From Larkinella terrae (lineage in GTDB: Bacteria > Bacteroidota > Bacteroidia > Cytophagales > Spirosomataceae): 64,000 nucleotides of DNA. Positions 36,005 to 45,748 of the stretch are shown here, in pieces. Each line of letters starts with the position of its first letter. The first letter of the stretch is position 1. Both the position numbers and the translations under genes were made by a program. The DNA lies in assembly GCF_009668025.1 (NCBI RefSeq), contig NZ_WJXZ01000002.1, forward strand, positions 503,216-567,215, written 5' to 3'. The notes beneath the pieces are model-generated. The model saw only the letters and a list, made by a program, of their open reading frames with translations, was not told the origin of the DNA and made no database searches.

Positions 36005-37018
36005 TCAGTTCCCGGCCAGTTGCGAAACCGTCAGCTCGTTCAGCAACGGTTTTTCCGCCAGAAACTGTTCGACGTTCTGCAAAAAAATGGACGAAACCCG
36101 TTCCAGAAACCGGGGACTCAGGCTCGAACCCGAAATGTGGGGCGTCAGGATAACGTTCGGCAACGCCCAGAGCGGATGCTCCGGCGGCATCGGATAGTGG
36201 TAATGCGTGTCGAGCGCGGCCCCCGCAATCCAGCCTTCCTGCAGGGCTTTCAACAAAGCGGTTTCCTGAATCAGGGGCCCGCGCGCGGGATTCAGCACAA
36301 AAGCCGTGGGCGGTAACATCCGCAACTCGGCTTCTCCAACCAGGCCCGTGGTGGTGGCGGTTTGCGGAACGGCCATTACCAGAAAATCCAGTCCGTTGAG
36401 AAATGCTTCTTTCTCGTGACCATAGAAAACCCGGTCGGGCAAGGTACCCTCGGGGTCACCGGTGCCGGGCACGCAAAAAACCGTATCCCGGTTCTGAATC
36501 GGTTGCCGAACCAGTACGTGAACCGTCATGCCCAGCGCCTTCGCCAGCCGGGCGGTTTCGCGGCCAATCCCGCCGTACCCCCAGATACCCACCACCGAAC
36601 CGCGAATTTCCTTCTGAAACCGCGCTGATCGATCCCAGACCCGATTTTCCTGATTTCGGACCAGCCCGCGCACATCCCGCGCCAGATTGATCATCATCGC
36701 GATGTTCCATTCGGCAATCGGCACATCGAACACGCCCAGCGAATTACACGCCCGGACGCCCCGTGCCGTCAGGTTTTTACCGAACAACTGGCTGTAGCCC
36801 GCCGAGCTGATCTGCACCAGTTTCAGCCGCGTCATCGCTTCGTGGTTTTCGGGCAGAAAGGTGCAGAATAAAACGTCGCAATCCTGAATCTGACTGACCG
36901 GCAAAGGCCGCACTTTTTCTTCGGGCTGCGCGACCACTTCCACCGCAACGCCCGGCGTTTGTTGCAACTGCCGCAAAACCGGTTCGTAAACCGGCATGTC
37001 GATCAAAACGTTCAGCAT
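36005..37018 (-). CDS. D-2-hydroxyacid dehydrogenase
   Basis: 337 residues. NAD-binding motif GIWGYGGIGRETARLAKALG, and catalytic segments NPARGPLI (Arg) and ILTPHISGSS (His). The family reduces 2-oxoacids to D-2-hydroxyacids or the reverse; in this setting the substrate is likely a sugar-derived 2-keto acid. It starts 4 nt after the enolase-superfamily gene, so the two are co-transcribed. No truncation. Confidence 0.87.
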   Translation of the reverse strand: MLNVLIDMPVYEPVLRQLQQTPGVAVEVVAQPEEKVRPLPVSQIQDCDVLFCTFLPENHEAMTRLKLVQISSAGYSQLFGKNLTARGVRACNSLGVFDVPIAEWNIAMMINLARDVRGLVRNQENRVWDRSARFQKEIRGSVVGIWGYGGIGRETARLAKALGMTVHVLVRQPIQNRDTVFCVPGTGDPEGTLPDRVFYGHEKEAFLNGLDFLVMAVPQTATTTGLVGEAELRMLPPTAFVLNPARGPLIQETALLKALQEGWIAGAALDTHYHYPMPPEHPLWALPNVILTPHISGSSLSPRFLERVSSIFLQNVEQFLAEKPLLNELTVSQLAGN

Positions 37019-37022
37019 GGTT

Positions 37023-38279
37023 TCAGGTCGTCAGGATTTTTCCGGGAACGCTGTTGAATTCGCCACTGCCGGGGATAAACGGAAACCGCCGGATCGTTTC
37101 GTCCGTCAATTCGATGCCCAGACCCGGTTTTTCGGGGCGCTGAACGTGGCCGTTTTTCATCAGCAAACTGTCGCCGATCACCTCGCTGTGCAGCGGGCCG
37201 TAGGCCGGAGCCACTTCCAGGATAATCGTGTTCGGGCAGGCAAAACCGGCGTGAATATTCTGCATCTGCGAACCGCCCGCTCCCCAGGCGTGGGGCGCAA
37301 TTTTCTGCCCGCGCTGCGCCAGGCTCGCGGCTACCTGCATAAACTGATCCAGACCCGCCGTAAACGACGCGTCCGGCTGCCCGACGCCGAAACTATCCTG
37401 CTCGATGAAGGTCTGCCATTCGCAAACCGCCGTCAGGCATTCGCCCCCCGCGATCACGGTTTTGGTGTTCCGGCGGAGTTCGGCGTAGAGATCAGGACGC
37501 GTGTAGTGCAGCGGTTCTTCCAGAAAAAACAGCTGATACGGTTCCAGCGCCCGCGCCACGGCGGTGGCGGTTTCGAGGCCCCAGGTCAGCGTCGGGCTAT
37601 TGCCCATGTGCGCGTCGAACAGCAGCCGAAGTTCATTGCCAAACTGCTGCCGCACGAAATCAGCTTTTTTCGCTTCCAGGTCGGCGGCTTCGGCGGGGTC
37701 TACGGAAACCGTAAAACCGGCTTCTTTCCAGTATGCTCCGGCCCCGATTTTCACGCCCTGAAACCCCAGCGATTGGTAAAATGCAATTTTCTCACCCAGC
37801 TTTTCCAGCGGATAATTGCTGGGGCCGCCGGTCGCATACGCCGGAAGCCGGGTCTGCGGCTGGAAGGATTCGTCGGCGGTTTCCGGGAAATGCGCTTTCC
37901 AGTTTTCACCGAGCAACTGATAAACCGGTACGCCCAGCGCCTTGCCTTTCAGGTCCCAAAGCGCGGCTTCGATCCCGGCCAGCACGATGGCGCCCAGCCC
38001 GACCCGGCACCAGAAATTGCCGCACTGGTACATCCGCTGCCACAATTCCGGGATATTATCAACGGTATTGCCAATAAGAATCGGCTTGAAAAATTCCACA
38101 ATGGCCGGTACGCCTTCCGGAAAAAAATAACCGGCGTAAGTCTCGCCCAGGCCCGTCAGTCCGGCATCGGTTTCGATGCGAATAAAGGCTGCACTGCGCA
38201 GTTTTCGGGCTTCGGAAAGAAACGGATCACCCGTACAGGGACCCGTCAGCAGAATGGTTTGAACGTCTGTAATTTTCAT
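37023..38279 (-). CDS. Enolase-superfamily (mandelate racemase type) sugar-acid dehydratase
   Basis: 418 residues. Metal ligands are visible as FDAH, LEEP and AGGE, with a KIG lysine on strand two and the catalytic His in APHAWG, the pattern of mandelate-racemase-type acid sugar dehydratases. It would dehydrate a sugar acid to a 2-keto-3-deoxy acid, which the next gene's hydroxyacid dehydrogenase could process. The exact substrate cannot be read from sequence. Spacing is 18 nt from the upstream TIM-barrel gene. Confidence 0.85.
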   Translation of the reverse strand: MKITDVQTILLTGPCTGDPFLSEARKLRSAAFIRIETDAGLTGLGETYAGYFFPEGVPAIVEFFKPILIGNTVDNIPELWQRMYQCGNFWCRVGLGAIVLAGIEAALWDLKGKALGVPVYQLLGENWKAHFPETADESFQPQTRLPAYATGGPSNYPLEKLGEKIAFYQSLGFQGVKIGAGAYWKEAGFTVSVDPAEAADLEAKKADFVRQQFGNELRLLFDAHMGNSPTLTWGLETATAVARALEPYQLFFLEEPLHYTRPDLYAELRRNTKTVIAGGECLTAVCEWQTFIEQDSFGVGQPDASFTAGLDQFMQVAASLAQRGQKIAPHAWGAGGSQMQNIHAGFACPNTIILEVAPAYGPLHSEVIGDSLLMKNGHVQRPEKPGLGIELTDETIRRFPFIPGSGEFNSVPGKILTT

Positions 38280-38297
38280 GGTGAGTTCCCGGCGGTC

Positions 38298-40121
38298 TTA
38301 CACCGTTTTGGCCAGAACGCCGATCTCGATGGCCGCAACCGTGATGGTTTCCTTGCTTTGATTTTCAACGACAATTTTGTTCCAGCCGTCGGTCAGGAGC
38401 GAAACCGGAAACCGGTAATTATACCCGAGATGCTCTTTGGTCAGATGCGTCAGCGAACCGCAGGAGGTCAAGAGCTTCTGACTTTTTTCATTTTTCAGAT
38501 TGGGCCAGCACCCATTTACCGATACCGGCAGAAAGCCCGGTTTATCTTCGGCTTTGAGCACCACCTGCACCACCAGTTCCAGGTTCTTATCGGCGGGTTC
38601 GGCGCACATCGCGAGTTGAAAAGGTCGTTGGGCAAAGGGGCCGATGCTGGCGGGCAGTTGGGCCGGTAGCTCAAACGGCGTTGGATTGAAGAAGGCACCG
38701 GCCGTGCTGAAGCAGTAATGCTTCGGTTTCCCGCGTAAAAAATCCAGTTTATGAATGTCGCGCAAAGCGGTATAATCGGCCTTAAGGCCCGGGATGAGCG
38801 GCTGATCCGAACAGAAGAAATTGAACCATTCGATGCCGTGAACGCCCATCGCCAGCTTTCCGGCCGCGTTGGCCCGCTCCACTTCCGGGTTAGCCCCAAT
38901 GTAGCGCATGCGCTGCTCAACGCTGCCCGACTCATTTTGCGTCGGCAGGGAATTGGCCCCGTCGTCTACTGACCCGTAAATCGTGACGCGCTCGCCCAGG
39001 CGTTTCCGGAATTCGTCGTGCGGCATGTCCCAGGTGGTAGCCCAGAAACCGGCCGGAATGATGAAGTCGAGTGTTCCCTCCTGCGTAAGCGTAACCACGT
39101 CAATGCCAATGGCTTTCAGCGAGTCCAGTGCCCCCGGAATGCGCATCCCGAACGGATACGGTTTTCCGGTTTTCTTCGCCCGGCGCTGGGTCAGTTCCCG
39201 AATCTGCCGGAACCAGTCGTTCATCATGGCGATGGTCTGGTCCGACGCGCCGGGTTCGCAGCAGAGCGGTTGCCGCCACCAGTCCAGTTCCAGCCCTTCG
39301 TAATCGTAATCTTCCACGACCTCCCGAATCTGCTCGAACATCAGGGCGCGCACTTCCGGTTTTTCGTAGTTAAAACCAATCCGGTCCTGCGCATTTTGCA
39401 AGCCGTACGACGCGTGCTTGAGCCGCATCTCGTCTTTCTTGAACAGCGGAAGATTGAAAAAACTGCCGTCCACGTTCCGGCTACCGTGCATGTCGTTCAT
39501 CCGAATGCTGACCCAGGGCGAGATTTTCCGGCGTCGGCATGCTTTGGCGGTTTCGGCCAGCCAGTCCACACCCGCGTCGAGCAGGTCCTGGTAGCGATTC
39601 ATGAACCGCTCAAAATTATCGAGAAATTCCTCTACCGCTTCGGGTTCGGTAATGCCCTGACAAATCGCGTGGCCGCGAAAAAACTCCCGATCCCCGCGCT
39701 TGTAGCCGTCGAGAATGCTGGGAATTTTCTTGCTCGGATACCAGGCCCGGTTGGCGTTGGCGTTGATGACAAAGGTGTCGATCCCGTTGTCGGCCAGCAA
39801 ATCCACGTAGCGGTGAATCGCCTTTGCCTGAAACGGTCCGCCGATGGCCACGGGTTTGGTTCCCATCTTGCCCGTTCGCGGATTGACCACGGTTTTCATC
39901 GTGTAATCTTCGGGCTGCCAGCGTTCGGGGTTGTAAAAATACACGCAGGTATCGCCGTTGAACAGGTTACGGTGTTGGTCCAGTGCGTTTTTTTTAGGTG
40001 GAATAGCCGGTTGTTTAGCGGGAGCCGGGGCAAACAGGCTCGGCAGGACCGGGGCGGTGGCGGCACTGAGTAAACCGCTGCGCAAAAAAAACCGGCGGTT
40101 TTGCTTGTTTTCAGATTCCAT
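38298..40121 (-). CDS. Tat-exported TIM-barrel glycoside-hydrolase-like protein
   Basis: 607 residues with a twin-arginine signal (NRRFFLRSGLLSAA). A TIM-barrel-like core contains RHIRMNDMHG-type strand (SIRMNDMHGS) and a likely catalytic strand EGLELDWWRQP, reminiscent of GHL/GH10-like barrels with acidic residues on strands 4 and 7; the final ~110 residues look like a beta-sandwich (VVVENQ...VAAIEIGVL). It is not a clear member of a named GH family for me. First gene of the operon with the dehydratase and dehydrogenase, so it probably releases or handles the sugar acid outside the cytoplasm. Confidence 0.7.
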   Translation of the reverse strand: MESENKQNRRFFLRSGLLSAATAPVLPSLFAPAPAKQPAIPPKKNALDQHRNLFNGDTCVYFYNPERWQPEDYTMKTVVNPRTGKMGTKPVAIGGPFQAKAIHRYVDLLADNGIDTFVINANANRAWYPSKKIPSILDGYKRGDREFFRGHAICQGITEPEAVEEFLDNFERFMNRYQDLLDAGVDWLAETAKACRRRKISPWVSIRMNDMHGSRNVDGSFFNLPLFKKDEMRLKHASYGLQNAQDRIGFNYEKPEVRALMFEQIREVVEDYDYEGLELDWWRQPLCCEPGASDQTIAMMNDWFRQIRELTQRRAKKTGKPYPFGMRIPGALDSLKAIGIDVVTLTQEGTLDFIIPAGFWATTWDMPHDEFRKRLGERVTIYGSVDDGANSLPTQNESGSVEQRMRYIGANPEVERANAAGKLAMGVHGIEWFNFFCSDQPLIPGLKADYTALRDIHKLDFLRGKPKHYCFSTAGAFFNPTPFELPAQLPASIGPFAQRPFQLAMCAEPADKNLELVVQVVLKAEDKPGFLPVSVNGCWPNLKNEKSQKLLTSCGSLTHLTKEHLGYNYRFPVSLLTDGWNKIVVENQSKETITVAAIEIGVLAKTV

Positions 40122-40400
40122 GCGAACGGTTTGTAGTCAGGGAATGAAGTTAGATTTTAGGTCACTGATTCACAAAACTAGCTTCCGGGTAGTCCGCTTT
40201 CTCCTACTTCTCTATGTATTTATAATATTATCTTTCACGACTCGACCCGGAGCGGAAAAATTCGCTGACAAGAAACCAAATAACGCGTAGGTGGCACGGG
40301 AGAAAACGCCATGCCCGACTCGGGGATATGACGTCAGGGAATGCCTTTACTTCAATTTATTCCCTAACATGATCGTATATTGCTGAATTTTCTGCTATTG

Positions 40401-41513
40401 ATGGACAACAACGAACTTGGCACCAGGCCGCATTATCAACTATTGGATGGACTTCGGGGAGTAGCCGCGATTATCGTGGTGTTTTTTCACCTGACCGAGC
40501 CGCTGGCCAGCAGCCACCTTGACAATGTTGTCAATCATGGTTACCTGGCCGTTGATTTTTTCTTTCTCTTATCCGGCTTTGTCATTGGCTATGCGTACGA
40601 CGACCGATGGAACCAGTTAACCATCAGCGGTTTTCTTCGGCGTCGGTTCGTGCGGCTGCAACCACTCGTTGTCCTGGGCATGATACTCGGCGGCCTGGGC
40701 TTTTATTTTACTGACTCACCAATATGGCCGCTGATACATACCGTTCCGGTATGGAAGCTGGTCGTCGTAACGCTGATCGGCTGTACGATTTTACCCATAC
40801 CCCTTTCCATGGATATTCGCGGCTGGCAAGAAATGCATCCGCTCAATAGTGTCGGCTGGTCATTATTTTTCGAGTACATCGCCAATGTTCTTTACGCCCT
40901 GGGGTTACGAAAATTATCGAATAAAGCCCTGGCTTTATTTGTCGTACTGGCCGGGGCAGTGCTGCTGCATTTTGCGGTTACGAACCCGAACGGAGACGTG
41001 ACCGGTGGCTGGACACTCAATACCGAACAACTGCGGGTTGGAATAACGCGTACGATATTTCCATTTTTTGCCGGTTTGCTTTTATCGCGGGTAGCACGGC
41101 CTACCTCCATCAAAAATGCTTTCCTGTGGTGTAGCCTGCTGGTTGCGGTTGTGTTGCTGATGCCCCGAATAGGCGGTGCCGAGCGTCTCTGGATGAACGG
41201 TTTATACGAAGCTTTTTGCATCATCCTTGTCTTTCCGCTCATTGTTTATCTCGGTGCCAGTGGGGTGGTGCGTAGCCAAACGGAAGCTAAAATTTGTCAG
41301 TTTCTGGGTGACCTTTCCTATCCTTTATACATGACGCATTATGTGCTTGTCTATTTTTATGTGGCCTGGGTAAGCCATCATAAAGGCATTACTTTAGGGC
41401 AGGCCTGGCCCTACGCCCTGCTCACTTTTTCGGGGGCTATCGTGCTGGCTTACCTAAGTTTAAAATGGTACGATGAACCGGTCAGAGCCTGGCTGCGAAA
41501 AAAGCTGAAGTAG
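40401..41513 (+). CDS. Acyltransferase 3 family membrane protein (OafA/YrhL type)
   Basis: 370 residues from ATG 40401; a TTG at 40380 is in frame but adds nothing. About ten membrane helices. The family signature is YQLLDGLRGVAAIIVVFFHL near the N-terminus with the catalytic His, and RRFVRLQPL after helix two. Such enzymes O-acylate surface sugars or peptidoglycan in the membrane. It stands alone on the plus strand between two minus-strand blocks. Confidence 0.88.
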   Translation: MDNNELGTRPHYQLLDGLRGVAAIIVVFFHLTEPLASSHLDNVVNHGYLAVDFFFLLSGFVIGYAYDDRWNQLTISGFLRRRFVRLQPLVVLGMILGGLGFYFTDSPIWPLIHTVPVWKLVVVTLIGCTILPIPLSMDIRGWQEMHPLNSVGWSLFFEYIANVLYALGLRKLSNKALALFVVLAGAVLLHFAVTNPNGDVTGGWTLNTEQLRVGITRTIFPFFAGLLLSRVARPTSIKNAFLWCSLLVAVVLLMPRIGGAERLWMNGLYEAFCIILVFPLIVYLGASGVVRSQTEAKICQFLGDLSYPLYMTHYVLVYFYVAWVSHHKGITLGQAWPYALLTFSGAIVLAYLSLKWYDEPVRAWLRKKLK

Positions 41514-41686
41514 CGAATCCGAAAGTCGACACAACGGAATCAGGACCCTGATGTCGTATTTGTTTACGCGGAGGAGCGGTTTGAATAGAGAAGCCTCAGC
41601 ATCGTGCCAAGGCTTCTACCGAATACAAAACCAAATTTAAACTTGAATCAAGGCATTTAGTTTCTGTAAATAACTCGTGAGAATAC

Positions 41687-42721
41687 TCAGAGCGATTCGG
41701 CAATGCTGGACTGAATTTCGCCTTTGGGCGTGACACCGGTTTTCTTCCAGACGGCCTGATCGCCTTTGTACAGCACCAGTGTCGGCAGCGCCGTAATGCC
41801 CAATTCCTTCACCAGTCCTTTGTTTTCGTAGGCTTCAATCCGGATGACTTTCACGTTGGCGGCCTGTTCTTTTTCAATTTCATCGACCGTCGGAGCCAGT
41901 TTTTTGCAGGAACCGCAATAGCGCGAGCCGAAATCGACCAGCACCAGTTTGTCGGTTTTGAGCTGAGCCTGATAAGCTGCCAGCGTGAGGCCCGGTCCCA
42001 TGGTGGATTCTTTATATCTGGCAATGTCTTCGGCGGGGGCCTGCAACGGCCAGTGGGGCGCGTTGTAGGCCAGATACAGGAAGAACGGTTTGTTTTTCGA
42101 CTCGTTGATGTACGAAATCGCGTGGTTCATAATCTCGTCGGTCAGGTATTTGCCGGGCTCCAGGTTGATGCGCCGGTTGTTTTCGACCAGCTCGACGGGC
42201 GGCACCTTGTCTTTGTACGGACTGATGTCGTAGAAGTTACTGGCGCCACCGATGAACCCGTAAAACCGGTCGAAACCGCGCTGGTTGGGCCAGTACAGAC
42301 TGTCGTTCCCAACGTGCCATTTGCCCGACAGATACGTGTTGTAACCCGCCTGTTTCAGCACTTCGCCGAACGTCAGCGACTCCTTGTTGAGCCAGCCCTG
42401 ATAAGCCGGTAACCCCAGGTTGACGTTAAAATAGCCCACCCCGGCTTTGTGGTGGTATTGCCCCGTAATGAGCGACGCCCGCGTCGGCGCGCAAATGGAA
42501 TTGTTGTAAAATTCGCGCAGCCGCAGGCCCTCGGCGGCCAGTTTGTCGATGGTCGGCGTCTGGATTTCCGACCCGTACGCGCCAAAATCCGAATACCCCA
42601 GGTCGTCGACCATCACCAGTATGATGTTCGGTTTTTGGGCCGATGACTGGTTTTTGGACTGGCCGAGCGTCAGGTTCAGGCTTAGCGTTACGAAGGTGAA
42701 AATGAGCAGAATTCGGTGCAT
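41687..42721 (-). CDS. Half-sulfatase fused to thioredoxin domain
   Basis: 344 residues with a signal peptide (to about LTLG, residue 20). Residues 30-238 are the N-terminal half of an S1 sulfatase: metal-binding VDD (D39, D40), formylglycine motif C77-A-P-T-R81, GKWH (K134, H136) and NAPHWPLQAP (H223). The rest of the sulfatase, including the second metal pair (DNG) and its C-terminal subdomain, is absent. From about 245 to the end is a thioredoxin fold with CGSC (269-272) and cis-Pro ALPTL (P313). The joint lies near 42000. By family knowledge the sulfatase half cannot be a normal catalyst. The fusion may be a deletion product whose thioredoxin end remains useful, or a redox/chaperone protein for sulfatases. 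Last gene of the sulfatase array. Confidence 0.85.
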   Translation of the reverse strand: MHRILLIFTFVTLSLNLTLGQSKNQSSAQKPNIILVMVDDLGYSDFGAYGSEIQTPTIDKLAAEGLRLREFYNNSICAPTRASLITGQYHHKAGVGYFNVNLGLPAYQGWLNKESLTFGEVLKQAGYNTYLSGKWHVGNDSLYWPNQRGFDRFYGFIGGASNFYDISPYKDKVPPVELVENNRRINLEPGKYLTDEIMNHAISYINESKNKPFFLYLAYNAPHWPLQAPAEDIARYKESTMGPGLTLAAYQAQLKTDKLVLVDFGSRYCGSCKKLAPTVDEIEKEQAANVKVIRIEAYENKGLVKELGITALPTLVLYKGDQAVWKKTGVTPKGEIQSSIAESL

Positions 42722-42862
42722 GGAGATTGGTTATAGATGAGGTAAAATGGCTAAGTTCAGATTCGTGTAAAAATGCTGATTCTATAGATTTAATAGATTT
42801 TCAAGAAATGGTAACCTACCAATCGAGCACTTAACAGTCCTACCCTTCGGGGGTTGGGCATG

Positions 42863-44260
42863 TTACGGTTTTTTATATTCCGGATTGGGTTCGGGCATGT
42901 TGGCCTTTACCTCCGAGCGCCATTTCCTGAGCAAAGCGGCCAGTTCGTTGGTCTTGTCCGGCAAAGCGGCCGCGAGGTCTTTTTGCTCGGAAATATCCTG
43001 TTTCAGGTTGTACAATTCGAGTTTACCGGTTTCGTACAGTTCCACCAGTTTGTAATCACCCAAGCGCACGGCTGCGGCCGGTCGGCCTTCCTGATTGCTG
43101 AAATGCGGATAATGCCAGAAAATCGGTCCCCGTTCCACGGCCAGTTCCGGTGATCTCAGCACCCGGGCAAAACTCTTTCCGTCCGGGCTGGCGGGTTGGC
43201 CGGTTATTCCCAGCAGCTCCTGAAAGGTGGGCAGAAAGTCCGTGCCGGTGATGTAATTTTTCGTCTCGGTCTGCGCGCCAATCCGGCCTTTCCACGAAAA
43301 GATGAGCGGCACGCGAATACCGCCTTCGTACACATGGCCCTTCCAGGCCCGCAGCGGTTCCAGTGTCGTCGGGCGTTGGCCCAGTTCGGGCAGGCCGAGT
43401 CCGCCGTTGTCGGAGGTGAACACCAGAATCGTGTTATCAAGCAGGTTCAGCTTCGTGAGCTGGTCGATGACGCGCCCGACGCCGTCGTCCATACTCTCGA
43501 TCATGGCGGCATAATTGGGGTCGTATTTGCCGCCCGATTTTCCGTAGTTGTCGAAGTAATACTTCAACTTGTCGGCCCGGGGCACGAGCATGATGTGCGG
43601 GGCGGAATACGTCAGGTACAGAAAAAATGGCCCGGTTTTGTGCTGGTCGATAAACTCCAGGGCGTAGTCCGTCAACTGGTCGGTCAGGTACTTCGTGCCC
43701 TGGTCTTCAAAGACGGTTTTGCCTTTCGAGGTAATGGTGTAGTTGTAATAATCCAGGCCGTTTCTGGCAATCACGCGGTCGTAGGCAAAACCCTGAGCCG
43801 ATGGGCTGGTGGAGTCGGCTGAACCCAGGTGCCACTTCCCGACCATGCCCGTGGCGTAGCCGTTCTTCTGCACCACTTCCGCCAGCGTGGTTTCGGCCGA
43901 CGGCAAATATTTGGTCCACTGCGCGGGCAGCAGGGGCGATTTGGGGTCTTTGCGATCCCCGGCAATAAAGTTGGTCAGGTGCAACCGGGCCGGGTGCTTA
44001 CCCGTCATGATGGCCGCCCGCGAGGGCGAGCAAACCGGGCAAGCCGAGTAGGCTTCCGTAAACCGCAGACCGGTTTTCGCCAGCTTGTCGATGTTGGGCG
44101 TGCGGATGTACGGATTGCCGTAGCAGCCCAGATCCGTGTAGCCGAGGTCGTCGGCCATGATAAAGACGATGTTCGGTTTAGCTGGTGCCGATTGCCCCAA
44201 AACCGTCCCCGACACCAGCAGGAACGCCCAAACAAATAAGAAAAGTGGACGGTTTTCCAT
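42863..44260 (-). CDS. Arylsulfatase-type S1 sulfatase
   Basis: 465 residues with signal peptide. Full sulfatase: MADDLG metal pair (D37, D38), formylglycine signature C77-S-P-S-R81, GKWHLG, SAPHIML and SDNGG metal pair, then a C-terminal subdomain (FWHYPHFSNQEGRPAAAVR). It hydrolyses sulfate esters in the periplasm or outside, after a separate enzyme converts Cys77 to formylglycine. It starts 3 nt after the upstream sulfatase gene, so they are co-transcribed. The C-terminus resembles arylsulfatase A/GALNS-like families; glycan specificity cannot be assigned. Confidence 0.93.
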   Translation of the reverse strand: MENRPLFLFVWAFLLVSGTVLGQSAPAKPNIVFIMADDLGYTDLGCYGNPYIRTPNIDKLAKTGLRFTEAYSACPVCSPSRAAIMTGKHPARLHLTNFIAGDRKDPKSPLLPAQWTKYLPSAETTLAEVVQKNGYATGMVGKWHLGSADSTSPSAQGFAYDRVIARNGLDYYNYTITSKGKTVFEDQGTKYLTDQLTDYALEFIDQHKTGPFFLYLTYSAPHIMLVPRADKLKYYFDNYGKSGGKYDPNYAAMIESMDDGVGRVIDQLTKLNLLDNTILVFTSDNGGLGLPELGQRPTTLEPLRAWKGHVYEGGIRVPLIFSWKGRIGAQTETKNYITGTDFLPTFQELLGITGQPASPDGKSFARVLRSPELAVERGPIFWHYPHFSNQEGRPAAAVRLGDYKLVELYETGKLELYNLKQDISEQKDLAAALPDKTNELAALLRKWRSEVKANMPEPNPEYKKP

Positions 44261-44263
44261 CGG

Positions 44264-45664
44264 TTAGTCCGGTTTTTTGGCGTACGTGATGTCCAGCGCG
44301 GCCCCGGTGTCGCCCTGTTGTTTCATCCAGGCTTCCAGTTTCTGCCGGTAGTGCCGAATGCGGTTTTGCTGGGTCGAGTCATTCGCCAGATTCCTGAACT
44401 CCGAAGGGTCGGTCTGCGTATCGTAAAATTCGACGGCGGGTCGTTTCACAAACCGGTCGGTGATTCGTTTCGCCTGTGGATCGCTTTCGGCCCGATCGAT
44501 CCAGGAAAACCAGACCGAGTTGCCATCCCGGCGTTGGGCACTGGCGTTCATCATGAAGCGGTTGTAATATTCCGAGTCGGGTGTCAGGTTCAGAATCAGC
44601 TTGTAGCGGGTGTCGCGGATGCTCCGGATCGGATACGGATTGCCTTCGGGAATGTTGTTGTGAATGCCATAGGTGAAATCCCGCGCCTGCTGGCTCTGTC
44701 CGCGCAAAACCGGCAGGAAGCTCTTCCCGTCCAGACCGGCCACCGGTTTGCCGCCCGCCAGATCGATGAGCGTCGGCGTAATATCTTCGTACTGCACCAG
44801 CGCGTCGGTTTGCGTCCGGGGCTTCACGGTGCCGGGCCATCTGACCAGCATCGAGCTCTTCTGACCGGCGTCATACAGATTCCACTTAGCCCCCGGAAAC
44901 TGCGCACCCTGTTCACCCAGAAAAATCACGATCGTGTTTTTGTCCTGCCCGGTTTCTTTCAGCAGTCGGGTAATGTCGCCCACCTGATTGTCGAGCCGCC
45001 GAACCTCCGCGAGATATTTTACAAACTGTCGGCGGGTCAGTTTCGTATCGACGCAGTACGATGGCAGAACCAGTTTATCCGCATCGAATTCGGTCGTGTC
45101 GCCGACGGTCCAGGGCGTATGTGGATTGATACTCATCACGAACAGGCAATACGGTTTACTATCCCGCGTCATGTATTCTTTGACGCCGTCCAGCGTGTAA
45201 TCGTCCGTCGCGGCCACGCAATTCGGTTCAAAACCGCTGACAATCTCAAACGGAAAGACGGTTTTCGGTTTCGTACTGTGGTCTTTGCCCGTCAGCCCGA
45301 CGCGGTAGCCCAGGTCGGCCAGGTAATGGCCGACACTTTTCAGATCGTTATAAACCGGTTTGTGATTCTGAAACGATCCGTGCCGAACGGGATACAAGCC
45401 CGTAAACAACGACGCCCGCGTGGGCACACACATCGCTTCGGACGCGTAGATGTGGTTGAATTTCAGGCCCTCAGCCGCCAGCGCGTCGATGTGGGTGGTT
45501 CGCAGGTTCCGGCCCCCGTAGCAACTCAACTGCCGACTGTCAAGATCGTCGGCCATGACGATGATCACGTTGGGTTTTGCAGCGGCTGGCGGTTGTTGAA
45601 TAAATCCCACGAAGCCGCTGCCAAGCAGCGAAAGCAGAAGTCCGGTCAGAAGGGTAAGACGCAT
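44264..45664 (-). CDS. S1 sulfatase, N-sulfoglucosamine-sulfohydrolase-like
   Basis: 466 residues with signal peptide. Formylglycine signature C79-V-P-T-R83, metal pair in MADDLD (D39, D40), and GEQGAQFPGAKWNLYD in place of the usual DNG segment. That FPGAKW pattern is typical of the heparan N-sulfatase-like branch. It would act outside the cytoplasm on sulfated glycans. Second full sulfatase in the array; 84 nt downstream of the HEAT-bearing sulfatase. Confidence 0.9.
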   Translation of the reverse strand: MRLTLLTGLLLSLLGSGFVGFIQQPPAAAKPNVIIVMADDLDSRQLSCYGGRNLRTTHIDALAAEGLKFNHIYASEAMCVPTRASLFTGLYPVRHGSFQNHKPVYNDLKSVGHYLADLGYRVGLTGKDHSTKPKTVFPFEIVSGFEPNCVAATDDYTLDGVKEYMTRDSKPYCLFVMSINPHTPWTVGDTTEFDADKLVLPSYCVDTKLTRRQFVKYLAEVRRLDNQVGDITRLLKETGQDKNTIVIFLGEQGAQFPGAKWNLYDAGQKSSMLVRWPGTVKPRTQTDALVQYEDITPTLIDLAGGKPVAGLDGKSFLPVLRGQSQQARDFTYGIHNNIPEGNPYPIRSIRDTRYKLILNLTPDSEYYNRFMMNASAQRRDGNSVWFSWIDRAESDPQAKRITDRFVKRPAVEFYDTQTDPSEFRNLANDSTQQNRIRHYRQKLEAWMKQQGDTGAALDITYAKKPD

Positions 45665-45748
45665 AACGGAATGGTTTAGGGCTTTAGGAAAACCAGCGGT
45701 TTCTGGTTTATTCCTTTGTAAAGAACGTCATTTTCTGCTGGTTGGAAA

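Noticed and set aside
36996-38669. 557-codon open frame on the plus strand
   Set aside because: It lies antisense to the dehydratase and dehydrogenase operon, has low-complexity Arg/Phe/Gly composition and no recognisable domain; a shadow of codon use on the opposite strand.
44318-45679. 453-codon plus-strand frame opposite a sulfatase
   Set aside because: Antisense shadow with no motif; the opposite strand codes a clear sulfatase.
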